A stretch of 64,000 bases of DNA from Terfezia claveryi (GCA_015179025.1 WHUX01000020.1:434001-498000), one strand, 5' to 3'. Counted from the stretch's first letter, positions 11,189 to 23,913 are shown. The notes: generated by a model not told the origin, from the letters alone. Made by a program: numbers and translations.

Positions 11189-13920
11189 CTAATAGTCCTC
11201 TCCAATACAGACAATGGACCGACCTCCATCCAGCGTCACCCGTTTACGTATCTATCCAGGCAATGAGCGCGGCCCCAATACAATAGTTGGAAGATCAGGC
11301 ATACCTTTGCCACAAAACATTTATCATAAATACTAGCTCCGGTATACGTTGGCATCGTATTAAAGTCAATGTTAATTCCTAGAGTAATCAGCCCCTGTAA
11401 TTCAAGCCAGCCATAGTTCCTTGTAATTCTACCTGCCAATAATGCAGATGGATCAAATACCATCGCCTCCCCTCGCTGCAACTGCGCAATCTGATCAAAG
11501 TGTGTTCCCTTATGAGTTTCTGCATGATTTGAGCCAGGGTCTCCTTCATTTCGCTGAGGGAGGTGTCTGTCTAGCGCTTGGTACCAGTCAACACTGCTGA
11601 AGTGGTGGATGATTTTCACGGAAATGAGGCCAATTAATAGTGGCGAGATTGTCGGCTCTTGTGTTGCGACAACTACACGAGTGTTGCAGTGACGTTGCAG
11701 GCGGATGATGGCGAGCAGCTGCTGTGTGAGGACCCGAGCTCCGGGCGTATCGGTCATATACTAGTAAACCAAGTGTCGACATGTTAACCCCAGTGGCATC
11801 ACGATGATATGGAAGGGAGTATTGTGGGAGTAAAGTACCTTGTGAGCCTCATCAACGGCGATAACCTTTCCTGTAGCCTTCGGTGAAGAGAGATACAGCT
11901 CGACGCAAATGTTAAACAACAGACATGCCATATCTTGGTTCACAAACGGACATGACAAATCCACAATCGTTAGCGCACCCGGAGCGTCCTCAAACAGCGG
12001 TTCCTGCAGTTCTTCGTGGTCCAAGTTCAGGAACGACTCCAACAGGCTTAGCCGCTGCTCAAGCATCTCCTTCTGGAGCCCCTTGAATCCTTGGCCCTGC
12101 AACCGCCTCTTAAAGTCGCGATAATTGAACACTGCGGATTCTGCCGACATATTCCGAAGTATCCGTACTACCTGGCTCATATACAGTGGCACCGCGTGGG
12201 TTTGGTCGATAGACATGAGTGCTTGCATCGAGCCGCAGGTGAGGTCTCGAGGGCGGAGTCTTAGTGCCCGAACGGCTACATGTGGAATTTGGCCATATGC
12301 GGCGCACATGTTGTGGTAGTTTGATGGTGAGACTAAAACGGTGACCGAGATACTGGATTCTGTAGGGAAAGTGGGGTCTACGCCGGCAAGAAACACCGCT
12401 TCACAAGGTCGGAAGGCTTGTTTCGTGCTGAAGGGGTCATAGTGAAGGACAAGTGCGGAGAGAGGGCTTCTAAGCACTCCGAGAAGATTAGACGGAATCA
12501 AGTAGTTTTCTAGTTGTCGTCATTAGCACCGAGCATGTAAAAATGCCAATCATGGGGAAAGCATGTACATATAAAAGGACAAAGGAACGTTCCGCGCACC
12601 TAGAAGGCATGACAATGTATGGGACTTTCCACTCCCTTGTAATCCGCATATAAAAAAAGATGTTGGAATGTTTGTATTGAGAAACAGCCGGTTTTCTTGC
12701 TGTGGCTGCGTTGAAGTCCCATCGAATTTCTTGTGCACAGATTGGAGTAATGTTCCCAATAAAGAGTACTGCCCTACCGAACGGCGCCCCTCCATCGTGC
12801 GTAAAAACTCTGCTGATAAGATAACTGAATTGGAGAATGATGAGGTAGTCTCTTTGATGTCGCCTTCATCGTTCAGCAAAACGTGTTGTTTTTCTAGCGA
12901 GGGCAGCTCAGGGTAGTCAAGAAGCAAGTCGATTTCGCTCACGGGAACTCGAACACGTCTATGGAAGTGGGTTTGTGGCAGATTGTGTATGCCACTACTC
13001 TCCTCTAATATTGGCAGTTTGCTTGATGTACCATTTGGCTTGACATTCGGTTCTATGTTCCCCCGCTTCAGTGTTTATGTATTAGCTCTTTTGCAGTCCA
13101 TAATAACTCATAGCCGAAGAGCATATTCTACCTCCCAGTTCCGCACACTTGGCGGTACGCCCGTTTCGGATGCAGTCTCATGCATCTCCCAGGTATCCCA
13201 GGCGTTGGCGGTGCCGGTGGCTGCACTTGGGGGCACTTCGGAGTCCCAAGCAAGTTCCTGCTCATCTTTAAAGACATCCGTTTGGCCATAATTACCAACC
13301 GAAGCTGTAAATTCCACTGGTGCACTTGTAAAATTCAGAGGCCGAGGCCCAAAATTACCACTACAACGCAGGGAAAGTGATTAGTGGAGCTTCCTTCACA
13401 CTACTAGAGGAACTTGCTACGAAACGTTAACTCACCTTAAGAGCTGCCTTTCGTACTGCACGAGTAGCTCGTCAATTAATTGCCTTTTGGCATTATCCCT
13501 GGCTTTCGTGTTGGAAATCTGCGCGAATTGGAATACCACGCTCCTAAACTCATTCATTCCCACAAATCCACCCCCTGCTGCTTTCTGGCGTTTCCCTCCT
13601 TGGTTATAGGCGCTACGAATAAGCCTTTCATGCTCATCGGGGGTGTCATATTGGATCAGCGTTGGCCATCTGTAAATTCACGGTTAATGATTATTATCAA
13701 CAACTACACAATGATGGAAACAATGGCACGTGGTGACCTACAATCTGTATGTCGCCTTGCCTATCTGCTTGGCTATTTCATCCGATTTTATAGGATGATC
13801 TTTAGTCAGTTTATGCTGAAAGACTGGCCGGGGATAGTAGCTGCCCCGAGGACTAATGCCTAATATGGGAAATTGATCCTTAATCCACTTCTCAAGTTCA
13901 TGATTTTTGGCTCTCGGCAT
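11189..13920 (-). CDS. P-loop ATPase of HerA/FtsK-like appearance, seven exons
   Basis: Predicted NTPase of 765 aa, function not established. Exons: 13742-13920, 13436-13669, 13132-13360, 12600-13065, 11839-12509, 11305-11760, 11189-11251; all phases match. Seen: an unrecognised N-terminal 350 residues rich in charged segments; Walker A GLQGSGKSHT at about residue 358 just before intron 4; Walker B VIAVDEAHK ending at about 593, exactly at intron 5; then YMTDTP, an arginine-rich helix (IIRLQRH) and VVVATQEPTIS at about 620-630, a sensor-like strand; C-terminus KIRKRVTLDGGRS across intron 6. The order Walker A, long spacer, hhhhDEAHK, TQEP resembles HerA/FtsK/VirB4-type ATPases, but I do not recognise a named fungal subfamily. 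Exon 6 may contain one more intron (an alternative acceptor near 11335 also keeps frame). It lies 1.6 kb downstream of the NLR, same strand. The start at 13920 is the first ATG of the open frame. Confidence 0.78.
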
Positions 13921-15536
13921 GATGGCTGGTGGTGGGAGGAAACAAAATGAAAAATGTTGCCAGGAACGTCTGAAGTAGCGACCCTAAATACCAATGTTGT
14001 TTCAGAGGCAAACTGTACGGCGGATTTTTTTTAGCATACCGTGTGGTATGGTATGATTTATATACGGAGGCGATACGTATCTCTTTGCATCAGGCCTCCC
14101 AACTGTCCCATTCTTGGCATCAGTTTAATTAATGGGCAGGTGGTACATAATACAGTACCTTGGCGAGTTTTAAAGGGGAAAACGCGATCGGATCTTTTCG
14201 GCCCATATCACCAGTATTAGAGCCTTACAAAACACCTAGGTACGGGTTAGCTACGGGTAGGTAAGTCTTTATCTGTAACTGATGAATGTATGCGCATATT
14301 AATTCACAAATATGTAATTGCATAAATATTGTTATTATTTGGAGCTACTTACAGTCATGTCGACAGCAGATGGGGCCAGCAAACATACATTTTATCATGA
14401 GACTACCCTGTAAGTATTATTAGGCCAATGCCCTGATAATCTTAGCCATATTTCAAGTGATTACTAAGTAGGTCATTCCACATGAGATGTTGTTGTCTAA
14501 TATGCGTGTGCATCACATATTGTGGGAGCGACAAATCTTAATTCACGATGTGACTCCATAGTTCAATGTCGTCGGAGTTGCTCGTAAGGCATGATCGCTG
14601 TTCGTCTGGTACATATGTACTACCGTAGCACAGGAGGCTCCCAATAATGAAAGGCTGACTGACCTAAGAAAAAAAGAAAATAAATAGCACAGGATAACCT
14701 CTCTGAGGATCTACAGTAACCCTTTCCCCTTGGCTTCTGTTGCAAGCTACGTAACCTTGTAGATAGCTTGGAAAGCACGGAGTACGCCTATTCTTTCATA
14801 TTGTTGGGATATGAATCTAAGTAGTAAACCCCCAGTGCAGGTGTTTTCCTCCCGAGCTAAGCTATAAACCATGGGTCTTTGACCACGACTAAGTCGGCTA
14901 TGCAAGTTGAACAGCTATAAAGATGCAGTTATGTTCAATTTTTTTACAATACGGATACTCAGTACTAATTAATATGCGGTCCAGTACTCCGTAAGGAGAC
15001 CATAATGAAGAAGCCATGTGGTTGCCATACCACACCATGGGCGCTGTGCGAGACTTTTGGCGTAGAACTATACGTGTATTAGTATAAAATATGTGCTGGC
15101 GGAGAAGAGAAGTTGGGGCAATAGCTGAGGCACAGTGCTTACGCTTTTGGAGAACATGTTGATAAAGAGATGGGGTCCTGGATTTTTTTTCCTTTTAATA
15201 CTGCCCCAGTCTTTCATATGTGCCATCTTAGCCAATTTCAAGAGGGTAGCTAGGAGGTGACCCCGCGTACCTCTTGACCCGCTACACAATAATATCCAGT
15301 ACACCTCAGAAACTTCGCCTAGTATCCTTAGTCTGCGAGTGGAAGGAATGAACAATCTCGAGATCTAGAATGAAAAGATTTCATTGCTATCACTTTGTGA
15401 CGACCTTCATAACATACATAATCATGTAAATTCCAGGCCAACGCCAGACCACCGCAAGCGCGCATATAATGGTGAAAACAAACGCAAAATGAAACAAGAA
15501 TGTGCTACTCCCTTCGCCAGCGTACCAATACCCTTC
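13921..15536. other. intergenic between ATPase and NLR genes
   Basis: Holds the presumed promoter of the ATPase gene (right of 13920) and the 3' region of the NLR gene (left of 15537). AT-rich, with no supported ORF or repeat. Confidence 0.5.
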
Positions 15537-18500
15537 TTATAGACCAAAATACACATCCCGAAATTTGTTAAGATCCTTATTTGCATGCCACCATGCCAGT
15601 TCGTGATCATCCCACCTCCAATTCGAACTACCCCCATTCAACAAGCCCTGCAGTTGGCTCTGCATCAGCTCATCAACCTCAAACTGACGTTGCCCCTTTA
15701 GCAGACTCAGGATACCCGTCACCTTTACCACAATCGCACCCGAAACCTGCTTATGGCCATAAGCGCGTGCAGCATAGCCCATTTCTATAACAATAATCAA
15801 TTTCCTCTTCTCCGGCCCATTCCTCCCAGCATCCAGGCCTTTCATTCCGACATCTGCAAGGAAGGTCTTCAACAGGAGATGTGCACGCGTTGGGTCCTTT
15901 TTCTCCACGGTGGATAAACCCTCCAGATAACAGAAAACAAAACCCCGCAGAGTCAATGGGTTATCCATAACCATCACTGCTATATCGGCGATCGCAGCAA
16001 TTCTAATAAAAGAGTTCTCGATGTCCTCCTGCTTCCCGTTCAGCACACAATCTATAATATTTTTATGAGTGAACACAATCCTCCCTCGGATAAACCCCAT
16101 GTATCCTCCCTCGAGAGCGGTTGTAAGCAGTAGACCACCCATCGCTCTGCAACCTTCGCCCATAATTAAATGTTTCTCTGTCTTGATGTTCAACGCAATG
16201 TAGAAAAATACCCCTTCAACAAAGTCGAAGACAATGTCCATGACTTCAGAGCTAAATCCGGAACTAGCCTCCCTCAAACAGTCATCAAAAACTTTGGGTA
16301 AGGCGTCGAGCGCTGCATCTATCACCCCCAGCTCCTCATTTTCAAATAATCTCGCCAAAAAGACCAGTCCTTCTCTGGTCATTTTCTTAAAAGGTTCTAA
16401 GTTCCGGGGCGTACCAAAATTACCAGTGGTGCTTTTGACGACAGAGGCGCCCATACGCAATATAACCGAGACTGCCTTTTCGTGAGTCTTAGGCTTCTTG
16501 CCAGAAGCCTTCGGAGTAGCCTGGTTGCTCTTGTTGATGACCCCCTGCGAAATGTCAGCCCAAGCTGCCTCCTGTATGCCAAGGTCGAGGCCCCTCCTAT
16601 GTGCCTCTTCTACCAGAATCTCAAGCATTTTATGATCAGACAACATTGAGGCGCACTCAAATATTCCCTGACCGTCAGCAACCTCAGGCATGAGATCGGC
16701 ACCCTCCGCAAGAAAAAGCCGAACTATTCCATGGTGTCTAGCAAATACAGCGGCATGAAGGGGGGTGTGGCCACTGCTGGCTTTGGCATTCACATCTGCA
16801 CCCACGCTCAGAAGGTACCGCGCAACATCAACCGCCCCAGCCTGGACTGCAGCGATCAACGGACTCTCGAAGAGTGTGTCTGACTGCTGATTGATATCAT
16901 GATGATTGACTTCCGCCCCGGCCTCCACCAACAGTTGTACTGCCTCCAAACTGCCCTTCGATGATGCTACAAAGAGCGGATCCTTGCAGTCTTGTGGATT
17001 TTTTCGATTGGGGTCGGCGCCAGCAGCGAGTAAACGTTGTATGATGTCGATCTGATTTCCTTCCAATGCCCCCAACAACGCTTCTTCCAGAGCCTGCCGT
17101 TTATCCATGAAAGATGTACGACGGCCGTCGCCTCCCATGGACTCCTTAGGTTGCCCACCGTTATCTGTAAGCCTAGGGCTGCCATCAATATGACCACCTC
17201 CAATAAGACCCAGTATTTCCAACACCTTGCCATGCCCATTCACTGCTGCCCAATAGAAGGGCGTGTGTCCCTGTGCATCCGTGGAGAACATCCTTTTGTC
17301 TCCCTTTCTTGGATTCAAGATCTCCACAAACCCAAAGTAACACGCAATATGAAATGGCGTGAAACCAGCCGGGAACCTGTCGACGAATGTCTCGAACCAG
17401 TAAACTTGAAAAGCAAGTCCAACATTCATCGGCCGGTGGAACAGGGTAGTGACAGCAGTGCGCAGTTCCGAATCACTGAAATCTGGGGTTTGAGTGGTGG
17501 AAAGATGCTTCGGCCACGACAAAGCAGCATATGCAAAGAACGGGTGAGACTTCAATAGGGCTTCGTAGTTCTCACGGCAATCGTAGAGTCCATTTACTGA
17601 CCATGGCCCAGCCCTGAAATGTTCTTGACACAAATAATTTATGCATACTAGAGCAATCTTCCTATCGTAGCTCACTGGGCCTAGCTTTGGGTTGGATTCA
17701 GTTGGCGGTAGGTCGTTGGGGTTGAAGGCTGCGTTTGTCCCTTCAAATAATCGCATTGTGAACTCTTTGGCGGAAAAGTGAACAAATCTGCAGACGTTTC
17801 CATCGCCTTGCTTGGACACCTCGAGCAGCCCATGACATACGCTGATGACATCACTCAGTATCTTCTTCTTGGTATCTTTCGCAGACACCAGCCCTGAGAA
17901 CGACAATACATCGCAAAGCTCGGCCACCGATAGCGGTCGGGTGGCAAATAGTGCCCATCTTAGGGTTTCTTCTGCGAGGCGCTTATTTCCGGTTGTCTCC
18001 TGACTGATTTCAGTAAGCATCCGCCCATAGGATTCATCCATGTTACTAGAGTCAGGGAGGTCCTTTAGGTATTTTCTGATAGTGGTGATATCCAGCTCTC
18101 TGAATATCCTATCTTGCTGAAGACTGACCCACAGAAACCTATAATTTTAAATGAAACAATCAGTAAAAAACCTATAACTACCCGATGAGATACATAAGAT
18201 AGTTCAAGTACGAGTACTGACTTTCAAATAAAGAAAAAAAGAGTAAAACACAGAGATTGTACTTACATCCCATTGGCATTTTTTACTAAATGATCGATAA
18301 CGTGGACTCCTATAGCTTTTTCATCCACGAACAACAACCGACTACCCTTCACCTTCCCAGTCAGAAATGTCTTGATATCCGCTGTCGTGTCAGCACTTTG
18401 GATTGATATTTCGCTAAAGCTCCACCCGCCATTCCCCAATGCCAACCTGACATCTCTTTCAGGCCGACTAAAAATTGCTATTTTGGCAATAGCAGAGGGC

Positions 18501-20503
18501 CCTGGGAGTGGAGAATTTGAGGTCGGAGAAATCATATATCTCAATGCAGTTATCACCATGGCCCTAGCATCTTTCCCACATTCATCGAGACCATCAAGCA
18601 GGATATATATTGGTTGCGGTGAGTGCGCACTGCCATAGACTTCTAGAACCTCCCTCAACCCATTTTGTATATCAATTAGCCGGTGACGACCTAGGCCTGA
18701 CGTCAGTCCCTGATATTTGTGTGTATGAAAGGTTGAGAGAATGTTGTCTGGAATGTCGGGGAGGTAGCTTATAAGTTGTTTCAGGATCGTCGCGAGGATG
18801 TTCACAGCTTCAAGTGTCTCGGGTCTGTTAATGGAACAGTACATGTATCCAACGTGTGGTACATGCTCGCGGTGCGTTTCATGCATAATGTGTTCAACCA
18901 CCTTTGACCTATATTTAAACAGTCATTACTTGGAATCGATTTTGATGGCCTGGGGAATAGCACATAGATGTGGGGAATGAACATACATCAACAAGGTTTT
19001 TCCAAAACCAGCTACGTGCGCAAGCGGCCGAAAGTCAGCCCAGAAATGTATCAAGCTTAAGGAACCGTGCCTACTCACGTTTTCCATGCACCCACAGTAG
19101 TGAGGATGTCTCTTCAGTCTGCCAATTTTGGAATTCTTCTCTGTCAAACAACCATCCACATGTGTTTTCCATTCTCTTCTCACAGGCATTCACATGTGAA
19201 TCTCGATACGGAATGGCTGATAACCATGTGAGGACCTCAAGGCGTCGTTGCTCTGTTTATTTCCCCAACAGAGATAGGTCAGCTACTTTCCCATACCGTA
19301 CTCCGTGGGACACTTACCATCCAGAGTTGCAGCATGAACAGCCCGCTCCAACCTGATTCCCCGGTCCTTAATGCCGTCACAGATGGGTTGCAGTTCAACC
19401 TCAAATGGTGTGAAAGCCACCTTTGAAATTCTCACCACTATGCACAGTAATTCACGTGTTAGATCCGGGTCTCGACCGAATTAAGGTGATAGGTGTAGAC
19501 AGCACCTGCATGTTTGGTGTAGAAAAATCTCCGAGCGGCATGCGTAAACCGCTGTATATCCTCCTCCAATGCCTTCAAGATTTCCAAGATTTTCCTTCCG
19601 CTGCTGGCATGACTGTGTTTGTACATCTTCCAGTACGTAAGATATGCCTCCGATGCTTCAATGTAATCATGTATTAAGCCGGCGAGTTTGGATATCATAT
19701 TGGCGTCACTCGTTGCAATCTAATTAATGTTCCATGCGTCAATTTATATGTCCGGTCACCTACCAATTGCCTGATTATGATCATGATCCAACATTCCTAG
19801 AAACCAAAAGGTTATAAGAAATAGAGCAGACCTTCAGAATCGCCTTGACACTCCCCCATACCAACGAGGTCATAAATGGGTTATGCTGAACCATCATATC
19901 CACTATTGGAGTATATTGATTTATTCTCACACATGCCCTGGCAATAATCTCTGTGACTGCCTCCTGAGTAGTGTTACCATCCGTGTCTTTTCGTTCTATT
20001 TTCCACTGTTCCTTCTGGAATTGTTCCAGAATATCCCTGGTCTCTTGGAGCGTATCGCTGAGGGAAGTGACGCTATTAGGGTTGAAAAGGGATTGTCTTC
20101 ACATATATATAGAGCGAAGTTAGCATTAGTAAAGAATGAGTACCGGTATTTTCAGAATGTTGTAGAAAGCCCAAATATGAGGCTTCTGTCACGGTGATTG
20201 TCCATGCAGTGCACGGATTTTTCACGAAGAATAGATTATCCCAAGCAGCATTCGAAAGTTACTGCACCTTTCATCCTGATTCATGGCCGCCCTTTTCAAA
20301 GAATTTATCATCCCCATCCAGCGACCAACTACCTGCGTAGCCGCCGGTACTGTTGGCAACATTGTAACTGTCGCAGGAAGTGATAACATGATTGCCAGAT
20401 GCTCGGAAGCTCCAATTTTAGTCTGCTTTATCTGTGGTATCTCTGGCTGTGGCGCGCTCGAGGACCGAGAGTGAAGTCTGAATCTTTCCCGTAATCCACC
20501 CAT
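15537..20503 (-). CDS. NACHT-ankyrin NLR-like protein (STAND ATPase)
   Basis: Fungal NOD-like receptor, 1425 aa; such proteins act in non-self recognition and heterokaryon incompatibility (family knowledge). Exons: 20268-20503, 19832-20096, 19506-19719, 19318-19437, 19079-19252, 18987-19011, 18267-18908, 15537-18138; every intron phase agrees. Domains: Ser/Pro-rich start; helical N-terminal domain typical of fungal NACHT proteins (QYTPIVDMMVQHNP, then LVWGSVKAIL) to about residue 330; NACHT with Walker A HGKPGFGKTLL at about 335-345, carried mostly by the 25-nt sixth exon, and Walker B YILLDGLDEC at about 450; winged-helix-like segment (LRWALFATRPLSVAELCDVL) at about 615; six to seven ankyrin repeats at about 815-1060 (GHTPFYWAAVNGH, GHTPLHAAVFARH); then about 360 helical residues I cannot assign. 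No broken exon is seen, so it looks functional. The start ATG gives MGGLRERF, plausible but not proven. Confidence 0.88.
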
Positions 20504-20761
20504 GTTGACAATGGTATTTCAGCACGAAACTTCAAATATAAACCTTGATCTCTGGAGTTGAATGGAGGTATAAACAATAGCAATGACTTTTACAAATCTG
20601 TACTCGCAGTTGCTTAAAAGCTATGTAGCGAGGTAGTGATTGCGCCTACCACTCTACTTGGTGGCATACAGCTTGCAGAATTCATTGGCCAGTCCGTATG
20701 CTGACTGCATCGTAATCCTGGTGCCCTTCTGCAGTTACGAGCCAACTAGGTTATACCGGTA

Positions 20762-21161
20762 CAGTCTACCCTTGCTTTAACGGACGGCAGAAATCCAGGG
20801 CTTTCTGTTCGGTATAGCAAGGGTTCCGGTATAGAAAATGGCGCTAAGTAGCCCCAGACAGGAGCTGACCAGTCACGTGGGTTCTGAGAACTCCCATTTT
20901 GCCCTCCAATAAGGGTATCAAGAGTCACATTAAGCCTAACAGAGTAGATTATTCAGCAACCAGACATGCCTCGTCCGGTATAGCGATCGAGAAATGTATG
21001 GGTACAGGGATAAGAAGACCCCTGCACTCCTCTAGCATTCTGTCCTCCGGTATTGTATGGCCGTCCGGTATAGCGAGAGGCAACTTTCTGGTAAGAAATC
21101 CAGAAGCCTCTGGTCCGTCCGGATCCGCTATAGCGAGGTCCGGTATAGCAAGAGTAGACTG
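20762..21161. mobile_element. 400-bp pogo/Fot-type MITE
   Basis: Terminal inverted repeats begin CAGTCTACCCTTGC on the left and CAGTCTACTCTTGC on the right, flanked by TA on both sides (20760-20761 and 21162-21163). Subterminal copies of GTCCGGTATAGCRAG lie inside. There is no transposase. The ends match the pogo-type end at 30166 (CAGTCTAACCTTGCTATACC), so a related DDE1 transposase probably mobilised it. Confidence 0.85.
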
Positions 21162-22137
21162 TATGGCAACACAGTGACGGACAGCCTTGTGCGGGGTTCT
21201 CGTACAGAGCTGGTACCGCTTAAGTATTTCATCGACCAAACTAAGGACGGGAGGCTTTGAGACAGTGTGCACAACTCCACATACATAATGAGACTACATA
21301 ATCCACAAATTGCTGTTTCGGTCTCATGACGCGCTCTCCCTTGTATGGTTGCACTTATTCGATTCTTAGGACTTTTGGTTGGCTGGTATCTTGCTCGTGC
21401 CAACCAGACTAGTCAACGCCCGGCTTAAGACTAACTTAAACCTGGTTAAATCTTCGCTTTCGAGTGAGCAAGCCAAACTAGCAGAGTGACATCATACATT
21501 CACTATCAGAGGTTGTGCCTAAACGTAGCTCATCGCTAATCGGAACGCGATAGAAAATTGGAAGCCCGCCGAAGCCACATAAATTACTTGTTACCCAACG
21601 ATAATATTGCAGCTCATGTGCAGGCCGGTGAATTCTGGTCTGCAAGCTGCACTGCGATAATTGGTTATGGAGCCAAGGCTATGAGTCGACCCGTTCCCTA
21701 TAAACGTCCTGCCTCCCAGCCAACACAAAAATATCCCCTTCGTCCCCCGCCACGCTTGACTGACCCTTCCCCGACATAAAGTAACGCAGCTTCAGCCGCC
21801 AACCTCAAGGTCCCAGAATGTCTTCCGAATCATAGCTTCTTTATCCTTGCAAAATTGCCAGGAACCAATGCCATATGAGGTTATCAGCTCGATAGTGTCC
21901 TCCACTAATCTCATGTATCTTCTCTTAATTGCAATACCAGTCCGACTTTGTACTCTGAGGGATCTTAGAGTAACGAGCTGTCTCAATTTGACTGGGTGGC
22001 CGGTATTCTTTAGTGATATTACAGCTGATCTGTTGGTGGATCATAAACATGAACACTTCAATTTTTTTTAGCCTTGGGACGGTGGTGGAATTAGAGGCTA
22101 ACAGCCTGGACTTTCAACCAATAGCGCTTGTAGAGTA

Positions 22138-22458
22138 CCGAAGTAATTGGAAAATAACACCCACCATTTGAAATACCTACTTAGTAAGTAACACCCGTCT
22201 CACAACACAGACCGCGCATATGTACGGAGTATGTGAATAGATCAACACCAACCTCAATTAATGCAGTCGGCACTGCGGTGGATGAAGTATTCCAGAAGAA
22301 TCACTGGGATTATGTTTTAGATAATGAGCTGGATCTGCATATTAGTAACTAATCCGATGTCGTTAGATTTCCTTTGTCACAGCTAAATTTCGTTGTTACC
22401 TTTGTAGAGTGAGATGGGTGTTATTTTTAGAGGCGGGTGTTATTCTCAATTACTTCGG
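22138..22458. mobile_element. 321-bp TA-flanked MITE
   Basis: Inverted ends CCGAAGTAATTG(G/A)(A/G)AATAACACCC start at 22138 and end at 22458, with TA on each side. A second internal pair of ACACCCR motifs is present near both ends. No ORF. The terminus is similar to that of the 10223-10454 element. Confidence 0.72.
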
Positions 22459-23398
22459 TACCTACGTAGTCTCCTTGGCATGAGTGGATAATTCCCTCTC
22501 CGACATTCACGTATTCTGGTTGGCACAAGCCCCCATTCACGTAATAATGAGCAGGGGCATATCCCGGGCATATCACATAAAATCCTTAAACTCGCATATG
22601 CAGTTCACTTTGAAATTACGCTACGAAATCTACGTTATTCGTGTTGGTCCCCACAGCGAGAGAGATGACTAGACTACCCAAACGCCTCACCGGAAAACTT
22701 TCTATACATGTTGATGTTGGTACCGTATTACAGCGCAAACTTTTATTGGTAAGAAATAATATGTAACATAGAAAATTTATTAGCTGAACCGGACAGGGGG
22801 TAGCTAACCACTCATACTTGTTAGGAGTGCTAGCTGCACCGGCCAGGACCCTGTTGATAATACCCGGAGCCACCATCTTGATGCCCTTTACTACTTCTGT
22901 GAAAGGCTTAAGATGTAATAATAGTTGATTGGTTTCCAGTTTACTCAGCATCCAGGTATAGCAAATTTGCAGGTATCCCTTTTCCTCCCCAGCCACAATA
23001 TCTCCCAAAGAGAAAAGCAAACCTAAAGAGAGTAATGAGTCACAAGAGTATTTTAAACTGGCTGGTATTCTCAAATTCATTTGGGATAGCGGAAAGTGCA
23101 GAAGCATGGTTGAAATTCAATGAAGGTGCTGTCATCTGTAATCGTAATCTCTATCTAGTATCATTTAAGCTAGTATCATTTAAGCTGAATTCCACAAAGC
23201 ATGCAGAAACCTATGTATTATTACCGACTGGGGAGCAACATCAGAAATTCTGCCAGTTGATGAACCTGTACCTCCAAAGGTACCGTACCGACAGTTTCAG
23301 AAGCTTGATGATCTTGCTACATGTTTCCAAACTCTCTCCGTTTGGACACTCTCTTTCCCTTATTCCCAGCGCCAAATTCAAGTTTGCGACATGGTTGA

Positions 23399-23913
23399 TG
23401 TAACGACGGCTCTGGGACAAGGCGACCAAGGGTACGCCGGGCGAGGACAGGAACGAGGTGAGACACACGTAGGAGCGCTACGTGTGTGATCAGGGAAAGG
23501 CTAGGGCAAGGCAAGGCAGGGCTAGGGTAACACACACGTAGGAACGCTACGTGTGTGACCGGGAAGGCTGGGACGGGGACAAGGGCAAGAGGCAAGAGAC
23601 ACGCGGAAGCGGTTGCCGCGTGTGTCGGAAGGAGACAGCTGTTGCTGCAGAGCTGTTTCACGAGACAAGGAGGTGCACAAGGGAGGTGCACGAGCGCTGG
23701 GAGAAGCAAGGTCCTGTATTGGGTATACAAGACGTTGGATAGGGATCCAACGACAGTACGAGGGACAGGGCTATATATACATAATTCCGGGCCAGGGCAA
23801 CGGAAGGAATAAGCTTCCCAAGATCCCTATCTCGGAAGCCAAGCAAGGTAACGATAACCCATCACCTGCGATCGCAGGTGATGACAAAGACAACTGAGCA
23901 CACGGTTGTGACA
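23399..23913. mobile_element. solo LTR of the Ty3/Gypsy family
   Basis: 515-bp sequence running TGTAACGACGG...GGTTGTGACA, homologous end to end to the 620-bp LTRs at 48990 and 54874 but shorter through internal deletions. It is flanked by the 5-bp direct repeat GTTGA (23394-23398 and 23914-23918). A flanking duplication without internal sequence means LTR-LTR recombination removed the rest of the element. Confidence 0.92.

Larger units (their letters stand above)
20504..23398. other. intergenic with MITEs
   Basis: Contains the 5' region of the NLR gene and the elements at 20762-21161 and 22138-22458. A 163-residue open frame on the minus strand (22616-23107) has no recognised motif. ATTCACGTA is duplicated around the GGTTGGCACAAG motif at about 22507-22545. 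Confidence 0.5.

Noticed and set aside
22616..23107. 163-codon minus-strand frame
   Set aside because: Protein-like in part, but no recognisable domain, and it lies among decayed repeats next to a solo LTR; insufficient support.
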